This document shows, piece by piece, positions 18,707 to 28,584 of a DNA stretch of 64,000 nt. Position 1 is the stretch's first letter, and each line of letters starts with the position of its first letter. Below the pieces are notes generated by a model. That model searched no databases and had not been told where the DNA came from. It saw only the letters and a list, made by a program, of their open reading frames with translations. Origin of the DNA: JACKAF01 sp041391485 (lineage in GTDB: Bacteria > Bdellovibrionota > FAC87 > UBA2466 > JACKAF01); assembly GCA_041391485.1 (NCBI GenBank), contig JAWKNY010000014.1, positions 1 through 64,000 of the forward strand, read 5' to 3'. A program made the position numbers and the translations under genes.

Positions 18707-19848
18707 GCCGGGATGCCGGTTAGGTGTTCACCCAAAATCAGCGAGTGAATGTGCTCCGTGCCTTCATAGGTCAATACGGTTTCCAAGTCGGTGAGGTGCC
18801 TACCGACGTGGTACTCCTGGTGGATGCCGGCAGCACCTAGCAGATCACGACAGGTTCGGGCCACTTCCAGCGCTTTTCTACAGTTGTTCATTTTTCCCAG
18901 GGACACCTGCTGTGGTTTCAAACGGCCGTCTGACTTAAGCTCTCCCATGCGTTTTGCAATCAGCTGCATCCCGGTAATTTCGGTAGCCATCCATGCAAGC
19001 TTACTCTGGATGAGCTGGTGCGAGGCCAGCGCCCTACCCTCAAACTGGGGGCGTTCCACCAGGTAGCGGCACGTCTCCTCGAAACAGGCCATCGCGGCCC
19101 CCACCACTCCCCAGGCGATCCCGTAGCGCGCCTGGTTCAAACACTTGAGTGCGCTGCCAAGCGAAGTCGCTTTGGGCAAACGCGCCGACTCCGGCACTTC
19201 TACGTCCTGCAAGAAGAGTTCCGCAGTATCACTCGTGCGAAAGCTCCACTTGTCCTTGATCTCGCGCGCTTCAAAACCAGAAGTTGCCGTCGGGACTAAA
19301 AATCCATTCACTTTTCCGTCGAGCTTTGCCCAAACAACAGCAACTTTGGCGGTGGTCCCATTCGTAATCCAGCACTTCTGCCCGTTGATTTTAAAACCCT
19401 TCGTGGTTTTTTCGGCCCGCGTGCGCATGCCCGCCGGGTTGCTTCCAAAATCAGGTTCCGTCAGGCCAAAGCACCCGACGGCTTCAAGCCGTCCCAAAGA
19501 CGGCAGCCATTCTTCTTTTTGCGCTTCACTCCCCAGCATTTCGATCGCACCCATGACGAGCGATCCTTGCACACTCGCAAAACTTCGGATGGTAGAGCCC
19601 GCTCTCTCCAGCTCCCGCATCGCTAGCCCATACGCGATGGGATCGAGGCTTCCCGTTGCAATCGCTTCTAAAAGACCGAGCTTTGCGAGACCCGGAAGGA
19701 TCTCCACGGGAAACGTACCCGCCCGTTGGTGTTTACGCATGGCGGGAATCACTTCCCCCTCCACGTAACGACGAACCGAGGTGATGGTGTCTTTGTGTTC
19801 GTCCGTCCAATCTGCTTCCAAATCCAAAAGATCTAAAGTCGCTTCCAT
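18697..19848 (-). CDS. gcdH: Glutaryl-CoA dehydrogenase-like acyl-CoA dehydrogenase
   Basis: 383 residues. FAD-dependent; glutaryl-CoA dehydrogenase oxidises and decarboxylates glutaryl-CoA to crotonyl-CoA in lysine/tryptophan breakdown. Family signs: CFGLTEPDFGSNPAGM, FKINGQKCWITNG, KWSFRTSDTAELFLQDVEVP, and the catalytic-base segment VLTYEGTEHIHSLILGEHLTGI with Glu in TYEGT. The IRSFASVQGSLVM segment carries the Arg-Ser that in glutaryl-CoA dehydrogenases contacts the substrate carboxylate, which is why I prefer that specificity over a general short-chain enzyme. Cytoplasmic. It stands alone, without neighbouring beta-oxidation genes. Confidence 0.75.
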   Translation of the reverse strand: MEATLDLLDLEADWTDEHKDTITSVRRYVEGEVIPAMRKHQRAGTFPVEILPGLAKLGLLEAIATGSLDPIAYGLAMRELERAGSTIRSFASVQGSLVMGAIEMLGSEAQKEEWLPSLGRLEAVGCFGLTEPDFGSNPAGMRTRAEKTTKGFKINGQKCWITNGTTAKVAVVWAKLDGKVNGFLVPTATSGFEAREIKDKWSFRTSDTAELFLQDVEVPESARLPKATSLGSALKCLNQARYGIAWGVVGAAMACFEETCRYLVERPQFEGRALASHQLIQSKLAWMATEITGMQLIAKRMGELKSDGRLKPQQVSLGKMNNCRKALEVARTCRDLLGAAGIHQEYHVGRHLTDLETVLTYEGTEHIHSLILGEHLTGIPAYS

Positions 19849-20018
19849 GACGCCACTCTAGGAAGGTGGCGCAGGAAAAGCAAGGGCCGCTTAAGCGTTG
19901 CAGCCGCTGCAATAGACGATTGTGGCAAATGCACTAGGGCCGGGGCCTAGGCCTCGCTATGTTGAAAGTGTGAAAGCAAGACGGCGCCAAGAGGGCGCCC
20001 GTTAGGAAAGGGGGCCGC

Positions 20019-21140
20019 TTGATCCGGCACGCAATAAAATTCCTCATCTTTATTCTTACCTTTGCCTCTGCTGATTTGCCCGCCTCCCAGTCGGTGCTGA
20101 TCAATGCGTTCCCTGGGCTTTCCTTCTCCCGTCCCGTGTCCCTCGCACAAATCCCCGCCCCCGGGGGTTTGCTGCTTTTGGCGGAACAAGGAGGAAAGGT
20201 ATTCAGTTTTGAAAACAACCGCGACACCGACGCGAAAGTTCAGGTCTTGGATCTCACGGGCCGCGTTCTCTCTGCGGGAAATGAACAGGGCCTTCTCGGT
20301 TTGGCCATCGATCCGAACTGGAGTCAAAATCCGGCTCTTTATGTCATCTACACGGCTGCGAATCCCACGCGTACGGTCGTTTCAAGATTTCTGGTGGATG
20401 CTGAAAGCGGCGTCGCCGATCCCACTTCCGAAAAAGTTCTTTTGGAAGTGGGCCAACCTTTCTCCAATCACAACGGCGGCATGCTGGCCTTTGGTCCTGA
20501 TGGTTATCTCTATATTGGACTCGGCGATGGGGGTTCTGGCGGGGATCCACTTCAGCATGGGCAAAACCCGCAAACGCTCTTGGGAACTATCTTAAGAATC
20601 CAACCCACGGAGGAGGGGTACCAAATCCCCGAAGGAAACCCCTTTGCCCTCACCCCCGAACGGGGACGCGCAGAAATTTGGGCCTACGGTCTTCGCAACC
20701 CATGGCGCTTCTCCTTTGACAGACTTACGGGCGCACTTTGGGCGGCCGATGTCGGTCAAAACAACTACGAAGAGATTGATCTCATTCTGCCTGGAAAGAA
20801 CTATGGCTGGAAGACCTGCGAAGGGTTTCACCGTTATCCGCAGGGCGGCGCCTGCCCGGCGGGAACCGAAGCCCCCGTCTTTGAGTACGATCACTCCGAA
20901 GGCCGGAGCATCACCGGTGGGTACGTTTACCGTGGGACCGCATTGCCTCAGCTAGTCGGTCGGTACGTGTATTCGGACTTTGTTTCCAGACGCGTGTGGG
21001 CCTTCAATCCAGAGAACCACTCCAACGAGCTACTCACCCTTGCCGATCAGCCCATTGCTTCTTTTGGAGAAGATCACGACGGCAACTTGTATCTGCTCGG
21101 ATTTGGAGGCGACATTCTCACGCTGCAATCGGCGCCCTAA
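20019..21140 (+). CDS. Soluble PQQ-dependent aldose (glucose/sorbosone-type) dehydrogenase
   Basis: 373 residues from a TTG at 20019 with AGGGGG a few bases upstream. Signal peptide at the start (IRHAIKFLIFILTFASADLPAS). Six-bladed beta-propeller of the GSDH family: VLSAGNEQGLLGLAIDP, the hallmark FSNHNGGMLAFGPDGYLYIG with the catalytic-type His, IWAYGLRNPWRFSFD with the PQQ-contact Arg, and KNYGWKTCEG. Such enzymes oxidise aldoses in the periplasm using pyrroloquinoline quinone. No PQQ biosynthesis gene is in the window, so cofactor could come from elsewhere or from prey; that is speculation. Length is normal for the YliI-like group. Confidence 0.88.
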   Translation: MIRHAIKFLIFILTFASADLPASQSVLINAFPGLSFSRPVSLAQIPAPGGLLLLAEQGGKVFSFENNRDTDAKVQVLDLTGRVLSAGNEQGLLGLAIDPNWSQNPALYVIYTAANPTRTVVSRFLVDAESGVADPTSEKVLLEVGQPFSNHNGGMLAFGPDGYLYIGLGDGGSGGDPLQHGQNPQTLLGTILRIQPTEEGYQIPEGNPFALTPERGRAEIWAYGLRNPWRFSFDRLTGALWAADVGQNNYEEIDLILPGKNYGWKTCEGFHRYPQGGACPAGTEAPVFEYDHSEGRSITGGYVYRGTALPQLVGRYVYSDFVSRRVWAFNPENHSNELLTLADQPIASFGEDHDGNLYLLGFGGDILTLQSAP

Positions 21141-21173
21141 GCAAAGCGCACCGCTTTGGCGTATAATTTGGGA

Positions 21174-22315
21174 ATGGTACACGTCATTGTCGACTGGAAC
21201 TGTTTTCAAAAGGGCGGGATCTACCGTTATTTCGCGGAAATTCTGCCCCGCATCGCAAACCACCCCGAGGTAGAGCTTCAAATACTCGGGAATGCCAGCG
21301 GCGTACTCGCCCCCCCGACGGCGTCCCAATCGCAACACCTCGCGCGTGTGACCCCGAGCGCGAGCTGGTTTCCGGACGGTAGACTCAAAAAATTTCTCTC
21401 CGGCATTCGTCAGAATGTGGACAAGTATTACTGGCGCAAACAGATCCAAACCAAGACGGGATCGGTCTACCACCCTACCCATTACCAAGTTTCCTCTTTC
21501 CCGAAGCTACCCCAGATTCTTACGATCCATGACATGATTCCTGAACTGTACCCACAGTTCAGTGTAGGCGGTGTGTTTGATGACTTGCGACGGGATAAAA
21601 GCGGGCGCTGACAACCGCTACGAGAATCGTGACCAACTCTCTTACGACAAAACTCGATCTTTGCACCTTTTACGACGTCGATCCGGAGAAAGTCGACGTT
21701 ACGCCACTTGGGGTCGAATTCGGATTCTTTTCCACGCCCATAGAAAAGGAAGAGTGGAAGCAACTTTCCCAAACCCATTCTATCGGTGACGAACCCTTCT
21801 TCCTCTACGTCGGCGGTCGACTGCAGTACAAGAATTTTGGCGCCTGGTTGGGTGCTTACGCCACAAGCTCCGTTAAAAACGACGTCCGAGTGGTCGTCGC
21901 CGGTGCTCCCTTCGACGCGCAGGAAAAAGAACTCATCGCCAGCTTAAGAGTGGGGGATCGCGTAAGCCTTGTGGAATCCCCTTCGCAGGAAGCCCTGCGC
22001 GTCCTCTTTCAAAAAGCGCACACCTTTGTCTACCCAAGTCTTTACGAGGGCTTTGGGCTCCCCATTCTGGAGGCGATGAGTGGCGGCACTCCCGTGCTTA
22101 CGAGTGATCGCGGTGCCATGCCCGAAGTGGGGGGCCAAGCAGCGCTCTACTTCAACCCGATGGATCGGGAGTCCATGCACGCGGGAATGCAGGCCGCCTT
22201 TGACGACGAGAAACGTAACCGCTGCCGAGAGCTTGGTCCCGTACGCGCCCAGTCTTTTACCTGGGACGCCACCGCAGCTCTGACAATCGATGCGTACCGC
22301 AAGGCAGTAGCCTAA
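21174..22315 (+). CDS. Group 1 (GT-B) glycosyltransferase, one frame break
   Basis: Start ATG at 21174 (VHVIVDWNCFQKGGIYRYFAEILP, a typical acceptor loop). The first half ends at 21611 after ILTIHDMIPELYP. At AAAA 21597-21600 a fifth A joins it to the second half (ALTTATRIVTNSLTTKLDLC...), which carries the donor-binding signature: FFLYVGGRLQYKNFGAWLG, VVVAGAPFDAQEKEL, and FVYPSLYEGFGLPILEAMSG (E-x7-E). Reconstructed length about 380 residues, normal for the family. The break lies in a homopolymer, so a sequencing slip is likely. Stop overlaps the stop of the convergent large gene. Confidence 0.85.
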
Positions 22316-25300
22316 AAAGAAGCCCGGCGCTTCATCTCGATTCCTGACTTGGCGCCATCTATCGTTCCATCCACCAAACCGAATTCAAGCTCAATTTCCC
22401 TGTTACGGGAGTTTCGACCCAGCATCAACCGTATTCCCTTTATCAAAGCCGGGGAGTTACGGAGTTTTTCCAGGATGGCCGGGCCTTGCGTACCGTTGAA
22501 CCCCGGATCAAACTGAATCGCAAACAGATCCTCACTTCCCGCTTCCTCTCTAAACGCAATGCGCACCGTAATGGAGGCAAGATCAGAGAGATCGTACTCT
22601 TCGAACAGGGTAAAGAGCCGTGCTCCAAAGAGAAGCTCGTCTCCGGGAGAGACCTTCTCCTCCTCATCTTCTCCACGTGGAAGCGAGAACTCTACGGGTT
22701 CAGAGGGCTTGTCTTCTGTTCTAAGTTTGGGCTTTTCGCGAGAAGGCTCGGCACTGGCGCGCGAACCGGTTGCCAAAGAGATGTCCTGGCTCGCCAGCTG
22801 GGAGGCCACCGCGTAGGCAGTAAGCCAGGCGCGCCAGTTGTGGTTGGTATTGGCGACGTAGTTCTCGTCCACCTGCTTGAGCTCGACGCCCGTAACGATC
22901 CGCCCGGCTGCGGGCCCCACCACGTAGAACGGTACCGGTAAGCCTGTTTTCGGATTGATAAGCTGGCGCGCAATCGGAACTCGACCGAGCGTCGGGTCGT
23001 ACCCATAGACAAGTCGGAACAACTTCTCCTGCTCAATAATCTCATTCGGTTTGACGGGCACCGTCCGTCGGCTGCCTCCTCTTCCGACTTTGGTCGTAAC
23101 TTCGCCGATAATCGGGCGCAGAAACTTTCCAAGCTGGCTTTCGTAGCCGGCTGCCACCATCAAATAATCAAGCTCTTCACCGGAGGCCGCTGGATCTACC
23201 CCTGCGATAACTTTTTCAATTCTGTCGCCGTCCCCACGCTGCAACTCTACGCGCTGGAGCTTCGGACGGTTCTTGATCGTGTTGGATCGGTAGCCCCGCC
23301 CGATATCCGCGTAAAAAGCGCGATTGCCGGTAATAAAAGCATCGCAGGTCTCTGCGGTTTGTCCAAACCATGGGATGAGCCCCACTCGAGGCACCGATCG
23401 CGTGTCGTCGCCGTAAGCCCGTGGATCGGATCCCAAGATAAGCCAACGCACGACCGCTTTTCCGGTATCGCCAGGACCGGCGACACCCACAACGTTTTGA
23501 GAGAAAGGGAGATAGGGATTTCGAGACCTGAGTATGTACCGATAAATGTCTTCTGGACGCATGAGGCGCGGGGGTAGTGTCGGCGTAGCCCTAGCTTGCT
23601 CAAGAGCCAGCTCGTAGGCACTAGCAAAACCTTCGATATCAGGAATGGTAGACTTACCAATACCCGTTGCAATAATCGCACGCGCCCAAACCTCCGAACC
23701 GTCGCTGGCCACTGCGCGAAAATTATAAAGGCCGTTCTCGTTTCCCGGACCCCGTTCCAGAATTTCTACATTCTCTACACCCGTCTCCAGTCGGATGCCC
23801 CTTTACTGAAGTAGCGATTGATCTGAATTCCTTGCGCCATCGATTTCAGAACGGGATTTTGCCGTGACTCGAACTGATTGAGCTGGACCACGCCGCCAAG
23901 CAGGTAATTGAGATCTCCGCCTTCCATCGTATCTGACGTCAACATCTGTCGCAGATTGGTCGGATCTGCGGCACGGAGAGTGCTGTTAAGAGAAACCGCA
24001 TACCCACCCTGATCAAAGGTGGAAGCGACGTTGTCCGCTGCTTCCCAGGACAAACTGTCTAAACCCGGAGCCAACTGCGTAAACGCATTTTGGACATGCT
24101 GATCGTGAAGGCCAGCGCCTATCACGAAGACATCCACCTTGCGTGGCCCTTCGGCCGCTTTCTTTTTCTCAGCAGCAGATCGCGTTTCGAATTCCTCTTG
24201 AGCGATTTCAGCGAGCAAACGGCGTAGATCTTCGTCCTTGGCCAAGGCAACCACTTGATCTCTAAACGTAGCTTCCGGCCGCGACCCTTGTGCTAGCCGC
24301 AGGTTGCGTTCATAGATCCTGGAAAAGAGCTGCGCTCCGCGCACCATCTCAATAAAGTGAGCCGTTACAGGGGGCAAGCGATCCAGTTTGGGATCAAAGG
24401 CTTCGTCTATTCCAATTTTTGCAGTCTCAGGAGTCAGAAAGGTCTCTATATCGGCCATCGCCGGTACAAAGCGAGGCACTGGCCTCGACGCCAGCCGAAA
24501 TCCCCCGAATCGTCCGAGCCCGATGAGGCTTGGCCCATCAAGTTGTTTTTTTGGATCGCCGTCATCCTCCTTCTCAATGCGGGAGTTTGCAACATCGATC
24601 CATTGCCGCCCAATCGAGGCAAGTGCTTGCTCTTCAGGAGATAGACGCCGGCCATTAAGAATCCGCGCGAGGAAAAAATCGGCTTCTGCAACGTAAATTT
24701 TGTAATCATCCAGGCGCGCACCAAACCCGAAGGGATCGAGCTGCACGCGACGTCCAAGCGCCTGGACCGAAAACTCATCGAGGATAGCTAAGAGTTTGGG
24801 ATCGTCACTTAGAAGTAGCAACTGATCTCGAATCCCCAGATTCTTCGCAGGACCCAAACGCAGTTTTTCTTTAAGCGCCTCATCCCGAACGACCAGGATC
24901 ATGATGTCCTCAAGGACAGACTCACGGGCCAGCTCCAAAAACTTTTCCAACGGCGACTTTGGAATCTTTGGATCTTCCGGTGTCACCGGCGAGTAACCAT
25001 CTCGCGTCCCATCGAGTACGTCTCCCCCGTCGAGAGCCGAACCGTCCAGGACAAAGCCGATGTCCTCAGCGGCATCGGGCGGGTTCCCACCGGCGGCCTG
25101 GATATTCAAAAGTGCCTGCAACCAGCGCCGAGCCCGGCGGCATAAGACGACGTCTTCGGGACTGCGACGTGTTTCCAGAATGCGGATGTCACTCCTTGTT
25201 TCATCAATGAGCGCTTGAAGCGAATCGTTAGAGACCGTTTCCGGGACGCGCGTAATGCGGGCCAGAAGATCTTCAAAACGCCCGCCAGAGGGAGAGGAGA

Positions 25301-25655
25301 TGGCCGCGACGTAAGGAGTGAGCCCCACAACCGGAAAACCGGGGAGCGGGTTGTCCGTCCCGTCGGCCTTGTCGGCGAGGTACGCTGAAAGCCCGTCCAT
25401 CCAGGCCTTGGCGCGAGAAACCAGCTCTTTCTGGTCGGCCGCCTCTGCCTCCAGGATCTGGGTGTCGGCGTCCACGGCGGCAAGCAGCTCCCTCAATTTG
25501 GAGGGACGGGCGGCAATGTCGGCCGGCACCAGGAGGATCTGCTCAGCTACCCTCGCGGCACACGCCTCCAGCTGCTCTGAGTCGGCTGCCCAAGCATAAT
25601 TTGTTGAAAATAATAGACTTCCTAGCAGACTAAAAGCGGCTAACCACCAACACAT
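22312..25655 (-). CDS. Very large exported FAD/NAD(P)-binding oxidoreductase-like protein (one frame break)
   Basis: About 1115 residues after correction. A signal peptide (MCWWLAAFSLLGSLLFSTNYAWA) leads 480 helical residues of unknown fold, then a dinucleotide site DVFVIGAGLHDQHVQ near residue 510 (the third glycine of GxGxxG is Asp). Frame 1 ends at 23775; a fifth base in the run CCCC 23798-23801 joins it to IRLETGVENVEIL, then the flavoprotein motif ARAIIATGIGKSTIPDIEGF and a complete second nucleotide site VVGVAGPGDTGKAVVRW, as in pyridine-nucleotide or monooxygenase-type flavoproteins. The last 170 residues are a separate Glu-rich domain. Substrate unknown; an exported enzyme with an apparent NAD(P) site is unusual. 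Confidence 0.7.
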
Positions 25656-25739
25656 TTTTTGATATTCCTCGCTTTATGAACTTTAGAACGCGGGGAATAC
25701 CACATTTGACGCGATAGGTCGAGACGGGAGTAGCTAGGC

Positions 25740-26354
25740 TTATTTCCCCACCGCTTTTAGCAGTGCCTTCTTCGCCGCTGCCTGATCCTCAAGTGAGCCC
25801 ACGTGCCCGTACACGACCTTGCCCTCGCTATCGAGTACGTAAAGCGTGGGGGTGTACTGGACTTTAAACGCTCGCATTGCTTGCCGATCGGGATCCATGA
25901 GCACCCTTACTTTCGGCATTACTTTCGCAACCCGAGTCTTCTGCTCTTCCGTTGCATCGGGAATCAGATCTTCTGGTTTCTGTGCGAAAAAATCCTGCAC
26001 TTCCCGTTTGAATTCACTCTTCGGCGTTACGCTGGGATTGCGAAGCGCAATCAGCTTGTAGGTCGCCACGTCTTTGGTTTTTTCGATTAAATCGGTCAGG
26101 TGAAGCGCGATGTTCTGCCTGCAGGCGTAGCAGTAAGGCTGAAAGATCTCGACGATCGTGAACTTCTGCTTCTCGCCAATGACGGCAGCCGCCGCTTCTT
26201 TTTCAATTTCCTTTTTCTCTTCGTCAAAGCCAGCTAATTCAACCGCGGCGGGTTTGTCACCCGCACTTAACGCCGGAAGTACCTCTTCCTCTGCGCGCGC
26301 GCCCTGAAAAACCAGTAATAGTAGACTGAGTGCTATCGGATAACCCAAACGCAT
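25740..26354 (-). CDS. Exported thioredoxin-fold (TlpA/ResA-like) protein
   Basis: 204 residues from the ATG at 26354, which has GGAGGAGG upstream; the earlier ATG in frame lies within that ribosome site. Signal peptide MRLGYPIALSLLLLVFQGARA. After an Ala/Glu-rich linker comes a thioredoxin fold with redox motif QPYCYAC (Cys75/Cys78) and the cis-proline segment VQYTPTLYVLDSEGKVVY. Such proteins reduce or exchange disulphides in the periplasm. The CYAC active site differs from the CGPC of thioredoxin, so its redox potential is open. It is divergent from the alpha/beta hydrolase gene at 26424. Confidence 0.82.
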   Translation of the reverse strand: MRLGYPIALSLLLLVFQGARAEEEVLPALSAGDKPAAVELAGFDEEKKEIEKEAAAAVIGEKQKFTIVEIFQPYCYACRQNIALHLTDLIEKTKDVATYKLIALRNPSVTPKSEFKREVQDFFAQKPEDLIPDATEEQKTRVAKVMPKVRVLMDPDRQAMRAFKVQYTPTLYVLDSEGKVVYGHVGSLEDQAAAKKALLKAVGK

Positions 26355-26423
26355 GAAACCCTCCTCCATTTAACTGAACGCTAAACGCGGCGGGTCATCG
26401 GTGTCTATGATAAAATACGACGC

Positions 26424-27221
26424 GTGTTAAGAATCTGCGTCACCATTCTGTTCGGATTAGGACTCATTTACGGGGCCTTGGTGATGGTCGCGTCTCTCAC
26501 TCAACGCAATCTTCAATATTTTCCAACCCATGTGGATAGAAAAGGCAGCGGCAACTCGACGTTCAGACCCTGGCGAGATGTGGCCGGTCAATTTTGGGGC
26601 TACATCCGCCCAGCAGCCGATCCCAAACGGGTCGTGATTTTCTTTCACGGCAACGGCGGCGAGGCCCTTGGCCGAAACTGGGTGGACGAGCTCATCCCGG
26701 ACAAGAACGTGCTGATTCTACTCGCGGAGTACCCCGGATTCGGGGCCCGAGCAGGCGATCCGAGCGAAGCGCTGATCTTCCAGGAAGCCGAACTTCTCCT
26801 TGATACCGTTCGCCAGAAGTGGGCCCTACTCCCCATCACCGTGATCGGCGAAAGCCTGGGAAGTGGCCCGGCAAGCTACATCGCCAGCCAGCGTGAGGTC
26901 GACCGGCTCGCCCTGATTTCGCCCTTCAGCTCGGCGGTAGATGTCGGCCAATACCACTACCCCTACCTACCCGTAAGGTGGGTCATGAAAGACCGCTACG
27001 AAAACATGCGCTATCTCTCCGCGGCGCCTTTTCCACTCCATATAGTCCAAGGAGAAGCGGACGAGGTGGTCCCCATCCAGTTCGGACAAAAGCTTTTCGA
27101 TGCGTACACCGGCCCCAAAACCTTCACCCGGCTACCCGGCTATGGGCACAACGACATCGTGCCCGCTCTTATCAAAGGCGAGAAAACCCAAGCCTTCAGA
27201 GACTTTTTGGTAGGCCGCTAG
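26424..27221 (+). CDS. Membrane-anchored alpha/beta hydrolase
   Basis: 265 residues. One N-terminal hydrophobic helix (ICVTILFGLGLIYGALVMVA) that could anchor it, then an alpha/beta hydrolase: oxyanion loop IFFHGNGGEA, nucleophile elbow TVIGESLGSGPASY with Ser, acid in VQGEADEVVP, and catalytic His in PGYGHNDI. The pattern matches the YfhR/ABHD13-type hydrolases (esterase or thioesterase activity in relatives). Substrate unknown. No operon partners; it is followed by a 386-bp gap. Confidence 0.87.
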   Translation: MLRICVTILFGLGLIYGALVMVASLTQRNLQYFPTHVDRKGSGNSTFRPWRDVAGQFWGYIRPAADPKRVVIFFHGNGGEALGRNWVDELIPDKNVLILLAEYPGFGARAGDPSEALIFQEAELLLDTVRQKWALLPITVIGESLGSGPASYIASQREVDRLALISPFSSAVDVGQYHYPYLPVRWVMKDRYENMRYLSAAPFPLHIVQGEADEVVPIQFGQKLFDAYTGPKTFTRLPGYGHNDIVPALIKGEKTQAFRDFLVGR

Positions 27222-27607
27222 AGCAGCCTTGGTCCATTTCGGCTCTACTTTCTCAAATTGGACTGTCCGAAGTTGAGAATCTGGGGTCAGTTTGGCCCCG
27301 TTTGATCGCATTCCTCGCTGAAACAAGCCCAAAAAATAGATCCCAAAGTTGGCATCAAGATTGCTCTATTAATTAAACAAGACGAGGGGGTCCAAACCCT
27401 CTCGAGGTTTTTGAAAGTTTTCAGATTGAGAGGTGAGGGCTTAGCCCTCCTTCTCGCTGAGTTCCAGAGAGTCCCGCTAACTCGCCGGGGAATCTCGAAA
27501 CGGGCCAACGCGCCTCTTGTCCCAAATCTACACTTTATAACTTACCCTAGACACCCCAAAAGGGGCCCCGCCTTGTCGTTTGCTTTCGCCTCCGCTAACT
27601 TAAAAAA
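27222..27607. other. Gap without a supported gene; contains an RNA hairpin
   Basis: Between the hydrolase and arsS. The short frames here have no ribosome site and poor composition. The one clear structure is the hairpin at 27428-27455, listed separately; a weaker GAGGG/CCCTC pairing lies some 50 bp upstream. The gap could hold the hydrolase terminator and the arsS leader. Confidence 0.4.
27428..27455 (+). other. Strong hairpin in the arsS leader region
   Basis: GAGAGG-T-GAGGGC (27428-27440), loop TTA, GCCCTC-CTTCTC (27444-27455): twelve pairs including one G-T, with one bulged T. No T tract follows, so it is not a standard intrinsic terminator. It lies about 150 bp before arsS and may be a leader structure or processing site. 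Confidence 0.35.
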
Positions 27608-28579
27608 ATGGATTCCGCTTTGCCAAAGTCCACCGTTAAAAGTTTTTCCGGCCTGCTGCACGAGAACGGATTGTCGCTAAAACGTCGGCATCTATCGACG
27701 TTACAAGTGAACATGGGAAAGCTTTGCAACCAGGCCTGCCAGCATTGCCATGTGGAAGCGGGACCCAAACGCACGGAAAACATGGAGCTGGCTACGGTAG
27801 AGGCTTGTTTGAATCTCGCGCGGAGCGCCAAGGTGCAATGGGTGGACATCACGGGCGGCGCGCCGGAAATGAATCCCCACTTTCGTTACTTCGTATCCGA
27901 ATTGCGAAAACTCGGGGTACAGGTAATCGACCGGTGCAACCTCACGGTGCTGTGGGAACCTGGACAAGAGGACACCGCAGAGTTTCTAGCGCAGCACCAG
28001 GTACGCGTGGTCGCTTCCCTTCCCTGCTACTCCGAAGCTAATGTGCGCAAACAGCGCGGTAGTGGCGTTTTCGACAAAAGCATTCGCGCTCTTCAAAGAT
28101 TGAATGAGCTTGGGTACGGTCGCGGGTCACTTAGCTTGGACCTCGTCTACAATCCGGTCGGTGCCTTCCTGCCTCCCGATCAGTCGTCGCTAGAAGCGAC
28201 CTACAAAGAGCGCCTGCAAAAAGATTTTGGCATTGAGTTTAACCACCTCTTCACGCTTACCAACATGCCGATCAAACGCTTCGCAGAAGCCTTACAGCGA
28301 GAGGGGAAATACGACGAGTATCTGGAGCTACTCGCAAAAGCTTTTAACCCTGCGAGCGTTGAGGGCCTGATGTGCCGAGACCTCATCAGTGTGGGCTACG
28401 ACGGCAAGCTCTACGACTGTGATTTTAATCAGATGCTCGAAATCCCGCTCGGTGAAGGCACTCGCGGATTAGAAACTCTGATCGCCGATCGGCTAGAAAA
28501 CGCGCCCATCGCCACCGGGCCACACTGCTTTGGTTGTACGGCGGGAAGCGGAAGCTCATGCACGGGTGCACTCGCCTAG
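27608..28579 (+). CDS. arsS: ArsS-like radical SAM protein (arsenosugar biosynthesis family)
   Basis: 323 residues. Radical SAM cluster motif CNQACQHC (CX3CX2C) in the first 45 residues, preceded by STLQVNMGKL, and the family landmarks VQWVDITGGAPEMNPHFRY, PCYSEANVRKQRG, YNPVGAFLPP and the Cys-rich end GPHCFGCTAGSGSSCTGAL. This is TIGR04167; the characterised member, ArsS, installs the 5'-deoxyadenosyl group on dimethylarsenic during arsenosugar synthesis. Some members carry selenocysteine in the C-terminal motif; all positions here are ordinary Cys codons. No arsM or ars operon is nearby, so the arsenic role is by family only. Convergent with the next gene, 5 bp apart. Confidence 0.85.
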   Translation: MDSALPKSTVKSFSGLLHENGLSLKRRHLSTLQVNMGKLCNQACQHCHVEAGPKRTENMELATVEACLNLARSAKVQWVDITGGAPEMNPHFRYFVSELRKLGVQVIDRCNLTVLWEPGQEDTAEFLAQHQVRVVASLPCYSEANVRKQRGSGVFDKSIRALQRLNELGYGRGSLSLDLVYNPVGAFLPPDQSSLEATYKERLQKDFGIEFNHLFTLTNMPIKRFAEALQREGKYDEYLELLAKAFNPASVEGLMCRDLISVGYDGKLYDCDFNQMLEIPLGEGTRGLETLIADRLENAPIATGPHCFGCTAGSGSSCTGALA

Positions 28580-28584
28580 GGCGT

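Noticed and set aside
27608..28579. ArsS as a selenoprotein
   Set aside because: All conserved C-terminal positions are TGC/TGT; no TGA in frame.
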